DNA of 64,000 nucleotides from Elmis aenea (taxonomy: Eukaryota; Arthropoda; Insecta; Coleoptera; Elmidae): NCBI GenBank assembly GCA_947652605.1, contig CANTFG010000250.1, positions 104,001-168,000 on the forward strand, written 5' to 3'. The translations under genes were made by a program, and so were the position numbers. A model generated the notes under the pieces. It was given only the letters and a program-made list of their open reading frames with translations. It did no database searches and was not told the origin of the DNA. Positions 37,759-51,530 of this stretch are shown piece after piece (position 1 is the stretch's first letter; the number at the start of each line of letters is the position of its first letter).

Positions 37759-39818
37759 GAGCGACTATTTCTGAACAATTTTAATTATTGATTTGTATGT
37801 ATATCACAGGAACAGTTTATCTATCGCCTCTTTACATGAATACAATTGTTTTGCATATGTCTTTCAATGAGCTGGTTTTAATTTTTAATAATTTCCTAAA
37901 AATACCGTGCTTTAGTTAATACATATGTTCCTTGAGCGACTATTTCTAAACAATTTTAATTATTGATTTGTATATCACAGGAACAGTTTATCCATCGCCT
38001 CTTTACATGAATACAATTGTTTTGCATATGTCTTTCAATGAGCTGGTTTTAATTTTTAATAATTTCCTAAAAATACCGTGCTTTAGTTAATACATATGTT
38101 CCTTGAGCGACTATTTCGAAACAATTTTAATTATTGATTTGTATATGACAGGAACAGTATATCCATCGCCTCTTTACATGAATACAATTGTTTTGCATAT
38201 GTCTTTCAATGAGCTGGTTTTAATTTTTAATAATTTCCTAAAAATACCGTGCTTTAGTTAATACATATGTTCCTTGAGCGACTATTTCGAAACAATTTTA
38301 ATTATTGATTTGTATATCACAGGAACAGTTTATTTATCGCCTCTTTACATGAATACAATTGTTTTGCATATGTCTTTCAATGAGCTGGTTTTAATTTTTA
38401 ATAATTTCCTAAAAATACCGTGCTTTAGTTAATACATATGTTCCTTGAGCGACTATTTCGAAACAATTTTAATTATTGATTTGTATATCACAGGAACAGT
38501 TTATCCATCGCCTCTTTACATGAATACAATTGTTTTGCATATGTCTTTCAATGAGCTGGTTTTAATTTTTAATAATTTCCTAAAAATACCGTGCTTTAGT
38601 TAATACATATGTTCCTTGAGCGACTATTTCTAAACAATTTTAATTATTGATTTGTATATGACAGGAGCAGTTTATCCATTGCCTCTTTACATGAATACAA
38701 TTGTTTTGCATATGTCTTTCAATGAGCTGGTTTTAATTTTTAATAATTTCCTAAAAATACCGTGCTTTAGTTAATACATATGTTCTTTGAGCGACTATTT
38801 CTGAACAATTTTAATTATTGATTTGTATGTATATCACAGGAACAGTTTATCTATCGCCTCTTTACATGAATACAATTGTTTTGCATATGTCTTTCAATGA
38901 GCTGGTTTTAATTTTTAATAATTTCCTAAAAATACCGTGCTTTAGTTAATACATATGTTCCTTGAGCGACTATTTCTAAACAATTTTAATTATTGATTTG
39001 TATATCACAGGAACAGTTTATCCATCGCCTCTTTACATGAATACAATTGTTTTGCATATGTCTTTCAATGAGCTGGTTTTAATTTTTAATAATTTCCTAA
39101 AAATACCGTGCTTTAGTTAATACATATGTTCCTTGAGCGACTATTTCGAAACAATTTTAATTATTGATTTGTATATGACAGGAACAGTATATCCATCGCC
39201 TCTTTACATGAATACAATTGTTTTGCATATGTCTTTCAATGAGCTGGTTTTAATTTTTAATAATTTCCTAAAAATACCGTGCTTTAGTTAATACATATGT
39301 TCCTTGAGCGACTATTTCGAAACAATTTTAATTATTGATTTGTATATCACAGGAACAGTTTATTTATCGCCTCTTTACATGAATACAATTGTTTTGCATA
39401 TGTCTTTCAATGAGCTGGTTTTAATTTTTAATAATTTCCTAAAAATACCGTGCTTTAGTTAATACATATGTTCCTTGAGCGACTATTTCGAAACAATTTT
39501 AATTATTGATTTGTATATCACAGGAACAGTTTATCCATCGCCTCTTTACATGAATACAATTGTTTTGCATATGTCTTTCAATGAGCTGGTTTTAATTTTT
39601 AATAATTTCCTAAAAATACCGTGCTTTAGTTAATACATATGTTCCTTGAGCGACTATTTCTAAACAATTTTAATTATTGATTTGTATATGACAGGAGCAG
39701 TTTATCCATTGCCTCTTTACATGAATACAATTGTTTTGCATATGTCTTTCAATGAGCTGGTTTTAATTTTTAATAATTTCCTAAAAATACCGTGCTTTAG
39801 TTAATACATATGTTCCTT
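37759..39818 (+). repeat. 6-monomer tandem duplication nested in the 10-monomer unit
   Basis: Copies at 37759-38788 and 38789-39818, each 1,030 bp (6 x 171 + 4). Both have the series insertion monomer with tttatctatcg, ctaaac, cagtatatcc, tttatttatcg, cgaaac, gacaggagcag/ccattgcc. They look essentially identical by eye. The sequence at 39819 then resumes the 10-monomer order with aaaattg, so the first six monomers of that unit were duplicated in place. Confidence 0.88.
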
Positions 39819-42216
39819 GAGCGACTATTTCTAAACAATTTTAATTATTGATTTGTATATCACAGGAACAGTTTATCCATCGCCTCTTTACATGAATAAA
39901 ATTGTTTTGCATATGTCTTTCAATGAGCTGGTTTTAATTTTTAATAATTTCCTAAAAATACCGTGCATTAGTTAATACATATGTTCCTTGAGCGACTATT
40001 TCGAAACAATTTTAATTATTGATTTGTATATCACAGGAACAGTTTATCCATCGCCTCTTTACATGAATACAATTGTTTTGCATATATCTTTCAATGAGCT
40101 GGTTTTAATTTTTAATAATTTCCTAAAAATACCGTGCTTTAGTTAATACATATGTTCCTTGAGCGACTATTTCTGAACAATTTTAATTATTGATTTGTAT
40201 GTCACAGAAACAGTTTATCCATCGCCTCTTTACATGAATACAATTGTTTTGCATATGTCTTTCAATGAGCTGGTATTAATTTTTAATAATTTCCTAAAAA
40301 TACCGTGCTTTAGTTAATACATATGTTCCTTGAGCGACTATTTCTAAACAATTTTAATTATTGATTTGTATATCACAGGAACAGTTTATCCATCGCCTCT
40401 TTACAGGAATACAATTGTTTTGCATATGTCTTTCAATGAGCTGGCATTAATTTTTAATAATTTCCTAAAAATACCGTGCTTTAGTTAATACATATGTTCC
40501 TTGTGCGACTATTTCGAAACAATTTCAATTATTGATTTGTATATGACAGGAACAGTTTATCCATCGCCTCTTTACATGAATACAATTGTTTTGCATATGT
40601 CTTTCAATGAGCTGGTTTTAATTTTTAATAATTTCCTAAAAATACCGTGCTTTAGTTAATACATATGTTCCTTGAGCGACTGTTTCTAAACAATTTTAAT
40701 TATTGATTTGTATATCACAGGAACAGTTTATCCATCGCCTCTTTACAGGAATACAATTGTTTTGCATATGTCTTTCAATGAGCTGGTTTTAATTTTTAAT
40801 AATTTCCTAAAAATACCGTGCATTAGTTAATACATATGTTCCTTGAGCGACTATTTCTGAACAATTTTAATTATTGATTTGTATATCACAGGAACAGTTT
40901 ATCCATCGCCTCTTTACATGAATACAATGGTTTTGCATATGTCTTTCAATGAGCTGGTTTTAATTTTTAATAATTTCCTAAAAATACCGTGCTTTAGTTA
41001 ACACATATGTTCCTTGAGCGACTATTTCTAAACAATTTTAATTATTGATTTGTATATCACAGGAACAGTTTATCCATCGCCTCTTTACAGGAATACAATG
41101 GTTTTGCATATGTCTTTCAATGAGCTGGTTTTAATTTTTAATAATTTCCTAAAAATACCGTGCTTTAGTTAATACATATGTTCCTTGAGCGACTATTTCT
41201 AAACAATTTTAATTATTGATTTGTATATCACAGGAACAGTTTATCCATCGCCTCTTTACAGGAATACAATTGTTTTGCATTTGTCTTTCAATGAGCTGGT
41301 TTTAATTTTTAATAATTTCCCAAAAATACCTTGCTTTAGTTAATACATATGTTCCTTGAGCGACTATTTCTAAACAATTTTAATTATTGATTTGTATATC
41401 ACAGGAACAGTTTATCCATCGCCTCTTTACAGGAATACAATTGTTTTGCATATGTCTTTCAATGAGCTGGTTTTAATTTTTAATAATTTCCTAAAAATAC
41501 CGTGCATTAGTTAATACATATGTTCTTTGAGCGACTATTTCTGAACAATTTTAATTATTGATTTGTATGTATATCACAGGAACAGTTTATCCATCGCCTC
41601 TTTACATGAATACAATTGTTTTGCATATGTCTTTCAATGAGCTGGTTTTAATTTTTAATAATTTCCTAAAAATACCGTGCTTTAGTTAATACATATGTTC
41701 CTTGGGCGACTATTTCGAAACAATTTCAATTATTGATTTGTATATCACAGAAACAGTTTATCCATCGCCTCTTTACATGAATACAATTGTTTTGCACATG
41801 TCTTTCAATGAGCTGGTTTTAATTTTTAATAATTTCCTAAAAATACCGTGCATTAGTTAATACATATGTTCCTTGTGCGACTATTTCGAAACAATTTTAA
41901 TTATTGATTTGTATATCACAGGAACAGTTTATCTATCGCCTCTTTACATGAATACAATTGTTTTGCATATGTCTTTCAATGAGCTGGTTTTAATTTTTAA
42001 TAATTTCCTAAAAATACCGTGCATTAGTTAATACATATGTTCCTTGAGCGACTATTTCGAAACCATTTTAATTATTGATTTGTATATCACAGGAACAGTT
42101 TATCCATCGCCTCTTTACATGAATACAATTGTTTTGCATATGTCTTTCAATGAGCTGGTTTTAATTTTTAATAATTTCCTAAAAATACCGTGCTTTAGTT
42201 AATACATATGTTCCTT

Positions 42217-45200
42217 GAGCGACTATTTCTAAACAATTTTAATTATTGATTTGTATATGACAGGAACAGTATATCCATCGCCTCTTTACATGAATACAAT
42301 TGTTTTGCATATGTCTTTCAATGAGCTGGTTTTAATTTTTAATAATTTCCTAAAAATACCGTGCTTTAGTTAATACATATGTTCCTTGAGCGACTATTTC
42401 GAAACAATTTTAATTATTGATTTGTATATCACAGGAACAGTTTATTTATCGCCTCTTTACATGAATACAATTGTTTTGCATATGTCTTTCAATGAGCTGG
42501 TTTTAATTTTTAATAATTTCCTAAAAATACCGTGCTTTAGTTAATACATATGTTCCTTGAGCGACTATTTCGAAACAATTTTAATTATTGATTTGTATAT
42601 CACAGGAACAGTTTATCCATCGCCTCTTTACATGAATACAATTGTTTTGCATATGTCTTTCAATGAGCTGGTTTTAATTTTTAATAATTTCCTAAAAATA
42701 CCGTGCTTTAGTTAATACATATGTTCCTTGAGCGACTATTTCTAAACAATTTTAATTATTGATTTGTATATGACAGGAACAGTTTATCCATTGCCTCTTT
42801 ACATGAATACAATTGTTTTGCATATGTCTTTCAATGAGCTGGTTTTAATTTTTAATAATTTCCTAAAAATACCGTGCTTTAGTTAATACATATGTTCCTT
42901 GAGCGACTATTTCTAAACAATTTTAATTATTGATTTGTATATCACAGGAACAGTTTATCCATCGCCTCTTTACATGAATAAAATTGTTTTGCATATGTCT
43001 TTCAATGAGCTGGTTTTAATTTTTAATAATTTCCTAAAAATACCGTGCTTTAGTTAATACATATGTTCCTTGAGCGACTATTTCGAAACAATTTTAATTA
43101 TTGATTTGTATATCACAGGAACAGTTTATCCATCGCCTCTTTACATGAATACAATTGTTTTGCATATGTCTTTCAATGAGCTGGTTTTATTTTTTAATAA
43201 TTTCCTAAAAATACCGTGCTTTAGTTAATACATATGTTCCTTGAGCGACTATTTCTGAACAATTTTAATTATTGATTTGTATGTCACAGAAACAGTTTAT
43301 CCATCGCCTCTTTACATGAATACAATTGTTTTGCATATGTCTTTCAATGAGCTGGTATTAATTTTTAATAATTTCCTAAAAATACCGTGCTTTAGTTAAT
43401 ACATATGTTCCTTGAGCGACTATTTCTAAACAATTTTAATTATTGATTTGTATATCACAGGAACAGTTTATCCATCGCCTCTTTACAGGAATACAATTGT
43501 TTTGCATATGTCTTTCAATGAGCTGGTTTTAATTTTTAATAATTTCCTAAAAATACCGTGCTTTAGTTAATACATATGTTCCTTGAGCGACTATTTCTAA
43601 ACAATTTTAATTATTGATTTGTATATCACAGGAACAGTTTATCCATCGCCTCTTTACAGGAATACAATTGTTTTGCATATGTCTTTCAATGAGCTGGTTT
43701 TAATTTTTAATAATTTCCTAAAAATACCGAGCATTAGTTAATACATATGTTCTTTGAGCGACTATTTCTGAACAATTTTAATTATTGATTTGTATGTATA
43801 TCACAGGAACAGTTTATCTATCGCCTCTTTACATGAATACAATTGTTTTGCATATGTCTTTCAATGAGCTGGTTTTAATTTTTAATAATTTCCTAAAAAT
43901 ACCGTGCTTTAGTTAATACATATGTTCCTTGAGCGACTATTTCTAAAATATTTTAATTATTGATTTGTTTATCACAGGAACAGTTTATCCATCGCCTCTT
44001 TACATGAATACAATTGTTTTGCATATGTCTTTCAATGAGCTGGTTTTAATTTTTAATAATTTCCTAAAAATACCGTGCTTTAGTTAATACATATGTTCCT
44101 TGAGCGACTATTTCGAAACAATTTTAATTATTGATTTGTATATGACAGGAACAGTATATCCATCGCCTCTTTACATGAATACAATTGTTTTGCATATGTC
44201 TTTCAATGAGCTGGTTTTAATTTTTAATAATTTCCTAAAAATACCGTGCTTTAGTTAATACATATGTACCTTGAGCGACTATTTCGAAACAATTTTAATT
44301 ATTGATTTGTATATCACAGGAACAGTTTATTTATCGCCTCTTTACATGAATACAATTGTTTTGCATATGTCTTTCAATGAGCTGGTTTTAATTTTTATTA
44401 ATTTCCTAAAAATACCGTGCTTTAGTTAATACATATGTTCCTTGAGCGACTATTTCGAAACAATTTTAATTATTGATTTGTATATCACAGGAACAGTTTA
44501 TCCATCGCCTCTTTACATGAATACAATTGTTTTGCATATGTCTTTCAATGAGCTGGTTTTAATTTTTAATAATTTCCTAAAAATACCGTGCTTTAGTTAA
44601 TACATATGTTCCTTGAGCGACTATTTCTAAACAATTTTAATTATTGATTTGTATATGACAGGAACAGTTTATCCATTGCCTCTTTACATGAATACAATTG
44701 TTTTGCATATGTCTTTCAATGAGCTGGTTTTAATTTTTAATAATTTCCTAAAAATACCGTGCTTTAGTTAATACATATGTTCCTTGAGCGACTATTTCTA
44801 AACAATTTTAATTATTGATTTGTATATCACAGGAACAGTTTATCCATCGCCTCTTTACATGAATAAAATTGTTTTGCATATGTCTTTCAATGAGCTGGTT
44901 TTAATTTTTAATAATTTCCTAAAAATACCGTGCTTTAGTTAATACATATGTTCCTTGAGCGACTATTTCGAAACAATTTTAATTATTGATTTGTATATCA
45001 CAGGAACAGTTTATCCATCGCCTCTTTACATGAATACAATTGTTTTGCATATGTCTTTCAATGAGCTATTTTTAATTTTTAATAATTTCCTAAAAATACC
45101 GTGCTTTAGTTAATACATATGTTCCTTGAGCGACTATTTCTGAACAATTTTAATTATTGATTTGTATGTCACAGAAACAGTTTATCCATCGCCTCTTTAC

Positions 45201-47350
45201 ATGAATACAATTGTTTTGCATATGTCTTTCAATGAGCTGGTATTAATTTTTAATAATTTCCTAAAAATACCGTGCTTTAGTTAATACATATGTTCCTTGA
45301 GCGACTATTTCTAAACAATTTTAATTATTGATTTGTATATCACAGGAACAGTTTATCCATCGCCTCTTTACAGGAATACAATTGTTTTGCATATGTCTTT
45401 CAATGAGCTGGTTTTAATTTTTAATAATTTCCTAAAAATACCGTGCTTTAGTTAATACATATGTTCCTTGAGCGACTATTTCTAAACAATTTTAATTATT
45501 GATTTGTATATCACAGGAACAGTTTATCCATCGCCTCTTTACAGGAATACAATTGTTTTGCATATGTCTTTCAATGAGCTGGTTTTAATTTTTAATAATT
45601 TCCTAAAAATACCGTGCATTAGTTAATACATATGTTCCTTGTGCGACTATTTCGAAACAATTTCAATTATTGATTTGTATATCACAGGAACCGTTTATCT
45701 ATCGCCTCTTTACATGAATACAATTGTTTTGCATATGTCTTTCAATGAGCTGGTTTTAATTTTTAATAATTTCCTAAAAATACCGTGCATTAGTTAATAC
45801 ATATGTTCCTTGAGCGACTATTTCGAAACAATTTTAATTATTGATTTGTATATCACAGGAACAGTTTATCCATCGCCTCTTTACATGAATACAATTGTTT
45901 TGCATATGTCTTTCAATGAGCTGGTTTTAATTTTTAATAATTTCCTAAAAATACCGTGCTTTAGTTAATACATATGTTCCTTGAGCGACTATTTCTAAAC
46001 AATTTTAATTATTGATTTGTATATGACAGGAACAGTATATCCATCGCCTCTTTACATGAATACAATTGTTTTGCATATGTCTTTCAATGAGCTGGTTTTA
46101 ATTTTTAATAATTTCCTAAAAATACCGTGCTTTAGTTAATACATATGTTCCTTGAGCGACTATTTCGAAACAATTTTAATTATTGATTTGTATATCACAG
46201 GAACAGTTTATTTATCGCCTCTTTACATGAATACAATTGTTTTGCATATGTCTTTCAATGAGCTGGTTTTAATTTTTAATAATTTCCTAAAAATACCGTG
46301 CTTTAGTTAATACATATGTTCCTTGAGCGACTATTTCGAAACAATTTTAATTATTGATTTGTATATCACAGGAACAGTTTATCCATCGCCTCTTTACATG
46401 AATACAATTGTTTTGCATATGTCTTTCAATGAGCTGGTTTTAATTTTTAATAATTTCCTAAAATTACCGTGCTTTAGTTAATACATATGTTCCTTGAGCG
46501 ACTATTTCTAAACAATTTTAATTATTGATTTGTATATGACAGGAACAGTTTATCCATTGCCTCTTTACATGAATACAATTGTTTTGCATATGTCTTTCAA
46601 TGAGCTGGTTTTAATTTTTAATAATTTCCTAAAAATACCGTGCTTTAGTTAATACATATGTTCCTTGAGCGACTATTTCTAAACAATTTTAATTATTGAT
46701 TTGTATATCACAGGAACAGTTTATCCATCGCCTCTTTACATGAATAAAATTGTTTTGCATATATCTTTCAATGAGCTGGTTTTAATTTTTAATAATTTCC
46801 TAAAAATACCGTGCTTTAGTTAATACATATGTTCCTTGAGCGACTATTTCGAAACAATTTTAATTATTGATTTGTATATCACAGGAACAGTTTATCTATC
46901 GCCTCTTTACATGAATACAATTGTTTTGCATATGTCTTTCAATGAGCTGGTTTTAATTTTTAATAATTTCCTAAAAATACCGTGCTTTAGTTAATACATA
47001 TGTTCCTTGAGCGACTATTTCTGAACAATTTTAATTATTGATTTGTATGTCACAGAAACAGTTTATCCATCGCCTCTTTACATGAATACAATTGTTTTGC
47101 ATATGTCTTTCAATGAGCTGGTATTAATTTTTAATAATTTCCTAAAAATACCGTGCTTTAGTTAATACATATGTTCCTTGAGCGACTATTTCTAAACAAT
47201 TTTAATTATTGATTTGTATATCACAGGAACAGTTTATCCATCGCCTCTTTACAGGAATACAATTGTTTTGCATATGTCTTTCAATGAGCTGGTTTTAATT
47301 TTTAATAATTTCCTAAAAATACCGTGCTTTAGTTAATACATATGTTCCTT
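42217..47350 (+). repeat. 11-monomer higher-order repeat, two full copies and a partial third
   Basis: Copies begin at 42217, 44102 and 45983 (offsets 1,885 = 11 x 171 + 4, and 1,881 = 11 x 171). Each starts with the cagtatatcc monomer, followed by tttatttatcg, cgaaac, ccattgcc, aaaattg, cgaaac, tgtatgtcac with ggtattaa, and caggaatac. The last two monomers of the first two copies are of different types. The third copy breaks off near 47351, where a monomer combines agaaacagtatatcc with ccattgcc. Confidence 0.83.
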
Positions 47351-48547
47351 GAGCGACTATTTCTAAACAATTTTAATTATTGATTTGTATATGACAGAAA
47401 CAGTATATCCATTGCCTCTTTACATAAATACAATTGTTTTGCATATGTCTTTCAATGAGCTGGTTTTAATTTTTAATAATTTCCTAAAAATACCGTGCTT
47501 TAGTTAATACATATGTTCCTTGAGCGACTATTTCGAAACAATTTTAATTATTGATTTGTATATCACAGGAACAGTTTATTTATCGCCTCTTTACATGAAT
47601 ACAATTGTTTTGCATATGTCTTTCAATGAGCTGGTTTTAATTTTTAATAATTTCCTAAAAATACCGTGCTTTAGTTAATACATATGTTCCTTGAGCGACT
47701 ATTTCTAAACAATTTTAATTATTGATTTGTATATGACAGGAACAGTTTATCCATCGCCTCTTTACATGAATACAAATGTTTTGCATATGTCTTTCAATAA
47801 GCTGGTTTTAATTTTTAATAATTTCCTAAAAATACCGTGCTTTAGTTAATACATATGTTCCTTGAGCGACTATTTCTAAACAATTTTAATTATTGATTTG
47901 TATATCACAGGAACAGTTTATCCATTGCCTCTTTACATGAATAAAATTGTTTTGCATATGTCTTTCAATGAGCTGGTATTAATTTTTAATAATTTCCTAA
48001 AAATACCGTGCTTTAGTTAATACATATGTTCCTTGAGCGACTATTTCGAAACAATTTTAATTATTGATTTGTATATCACAGGAACAGTTTATCCATCGCC
48101 TCTTTACATGAATACAATTGTTTTGCATATGTCTTTCAATGAGCTGGTATTAATTTTTAATAATTTCCTAAAAATACCGTGCTTTAGTTAATACATATGT
48201 TCCTTGAGCGACTATTTCTGAACAATTTCAATTATTGATTTGTATATCACAGGAACAGTTTATCTATCGCCTCTTTACATGAATACAATTGTTTTGCATA
48301 TATCTTTCAATGAGCTGGTTTTAATTTTTAATAATTTCCTAAAAATACCGTGCTTTAGTTAATACATATGTTCCTTGAGCGACAATTTCGAAACAATTTT
48401 AATTATTGATTTGTATATCACAGGAACAGTTTATCCATCGCCTCTTTACATGAATACAATTGTTTTGCATATGTCTTTCAATAAGCTGGTATTAATTTTT
48501 AATAATTTCCTAAAAATACCGTGCTTTAGTTAATACATATGTTCCTT

Positions 48548-48623
48548 GAGCGACTATTTCTGAACAATTTAAATTATTGATTTGTATATGACAGGAACAG
48601 TTTATCCATCGCATATGTTCCTT
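48548..48623 (+). repeat. Truncated satellite monomer, 76 bp
   Basis: The sequence runs tttatccatcgc then directly atatgttccttgag. It lacks 95 bp from ctctttacat through ttaatac. Only a single shared C is present at the join, so this looks like an end-joining deletion and not a homologous exchange. It is the only large monomer deletion I found. Confidence 0.92.
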
Positions 48624-48794
48624 GAGCGACTATTTCTAAACAATTTAAATTATTGATTTGTATATGACAGGAACAGTTTATCCATTGCCTCTTTACATGA
48701 ATACAATTGTTTTGCATATGTCTTTCAATGAGCTGGTTTTAATTTTTAATAATTTCCTAAAAATACCGTGCTTTAGTTAATACATATGTTCCTT

Positions 48795-51530
48795 GAGCGA
48801 CTATTTCTAAACAATTTTAATTATTGATTTGTATATCACAGAAACAGTTTATCCATCGCCTCTTTACAGGAATACAATTGTTTTGCATATGTCTTTCAAT
48901 GAGCTGGTTTTAATTTTTAATAATTTCCTAAAAATACCGTGCTTTAGTTAATACATATGTTCCTTGAGCGACTATTTCTGAACAATTTTAATTATTGATT
49001 TGTATATCACAGAAACAGTTTATCCATCGCCTCTTTACAGGAATACAATTGTTTTGCATATGTCTTTCAATGAGCTGGTTTTAATTTTTAATAATTTCCT
49101 AAAAATACCGTGCTTTAGTTAATACATATGTTCCTTGAGCGACTATTTCTAAACAATTTTAATTATTGATTTGTATATCACAGAAACAGTTTATCCATCG
49201 CCTCTTTACAGGAATACAATTGTTTTGCATATGTCTTTCAATGAGCTGGTTTTAATTTTTAATAATTTCCTAAAAATACCGTGCTTTAGTTAATACATAT
49301 GTTCCTTGAGCGACTATTTCGAAACAATTTTATTTATTGATTTGTATATCACAGGAACAGTTTATCCATCGCCTCTTTACATGAATACAATTGTTTTGCA
49401 TATGTCTTTCAATGAGCTGGTTTTAATTTTTAATAATTTCCTAAAAATACCGTGCATTAGTTAATACATATGTTCCTTGAGCGACTATTTCGAAACAATT
49501 TCAATTATTGATTTGTATATCACAGGAACAGTTTATCCATCGCCTCTTTACATGAATACAATTGTTTTGCATATGTCTTTCAATGAGCTGGTTTAAATTT
49601 TTAATAATTTCCTAAAAATACCGTGCTTTAGTTAATACATATGTTCCTTGAGCGACTATTTCTGAACAATTTTAATTATTGATTTGTATATCACAGAAAC
49701 AGTTTATCCATCGCCTCTTTACAGGAATACAATTGTTTTGCATATGTCTTTCAATGAGCTGGTTTTAATTTTTAATAATTTCCTAAAAATACCGTGCTTT
49801 AGTTAATACATATGTTCCTTGTGCGACTATTTCGAAACAATTTCAATTATTGATTTGTATATGACAAGAACAGTTTATCCATCGCCTCTTTACATGAATA
49901 CAATTGTTTTGCATATGTCTTTCAATGAGCTGGTTTTAATTTTTAATAATTTCCTAAAAATACCGTGCATTAGTTAATACATATGTTCCTTGTGCGACTA
50001 TTTCGAAACAATTTCAATTATTGATTTGTATATCACAGGAACAGTTTATCTATCGCCTCTTTACATGAATACAATTGTTTTGCATATGTCTTTCAATGAG
50101 CTGGTTTTAATTTTTAATAATTTCCTAAAAATACCGTGCATTAGTTAATACATATGTTCCTTGAGCGACTATTTCTAAACAATTTTAATTATTGATTTGT
50201 ATATCACAGAAACAGTTTATCCATCGCCTCTTTACAGGAATACAATTGTTTTGCATATGTCTTTCAATGAGCTGGTTTTAATTTTTAATAATTTCCTAAA
50301 AATACCGTGCTTTAGTTAATACATATGTTCCTTGAGCGACTATTTCTGAACAATTTTAATTATTGATTTGTATATCACAGAAACAGTTTATCCATCGCCT
50401 CTTTACAGGAATACAATTGTTTTGCATATGTCTTTCAATGAGCTGGTTTTAATTTTTAATAATTTCCTAAAAATACCGTGCTTTAGTTAATAGATATGTT
50501 CCTTGAGCGACTATTTCTAAACAATTTTAATTATTGATTTGTATATCACAGAAACAGTTTATCCATCGCCTCTTTACAGGAATACAATTGTTTTGCATAT
50601 GTCTTTCAATGAGCTGGTTTTAATTTTTAATAATTTCCTAAAAATACCGTGCTTTAGTTAATACATATGTTCCTTGAGCGACTATTTCGAAACAATTTTA
50701 ATTATTGATTTGTATATCACAGGAACAGTTTATCCATCGCCTCTTTACATGAATACAATTGTTTTGCATATGTCTTTCAATGAGCTGGTTTTAATTTTTA
50801 ATAATTTCCTAAAAATACCGTGCATTAGTTAATACATATGTTCCTTGAGCGACTATTTCGAAACAATTTCAATTATTGATTTGTATATCACAGGAACAGT
50901 TTATCCATCGCCTCTTTACATGAATACAATTGTTTTGCATATGTCTTTCAATGAGCTGGTTTAAATTTTTAATAATTTCCTAAAAATACCGTGCTTTAGT
51001 TAATACATATGTTCCTTGAGCGACTATTTCTGAACAATTTTAATTATTGATTTGTATATCACAGAAACAGTTTATCCATCGCCTCTTTACAGGAATACAA
51101 TTGTTTTGCATATGTCTTTCAATGAGCTGGTTTTAATTTTTAATAATTTCCTAAAAATACCGTGCTTTAGTTAATACATATGTTCCTTGTGCGACTATTT
51201 CGAAACAATTTCAATTATTGATTTGTATATGACAAGAACAGTTTATCCATCGCCTCTTTACATGAATACAATTGTTTTGCATATGTCTTTCAATGAGCTG
51301 GTTTTAATTTTTAATAATTTCCTAAAAATACCGTGCATTAGTTAATACATATGTTCCTTGTGCGACTATTTCGAAACAATTTCAATTATTGATTTGTATA
51401 TCACAGGAACAGTTTATCTATCGCCTCTTTACATGAATACAATTGTTTTGCATATGTCTTTCAATGAGCTGGTTTTAATTTTTAATAATTTCCTAAAAAT
51501 ACCGTGCATTAGTTAATACATATGTTCCTT
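48795..51530 (+). repeat. 8-monomer tandem duplication
   Basis: Copies at 48795-50162 and 50163-51530, each 1,368 bp (8 x 171). The shared order is three agaaac/caggaatac monomers, cgaaac with gcattag, ggtttaaattttt (49591/50959), ctgaac, gtgcgac with gacaagaacag, and gtgcgac with tttatctatcg. Few differences are seen, for example tttatttattg at 49330 and tagatatg at 50492. Confidence 0.9.
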
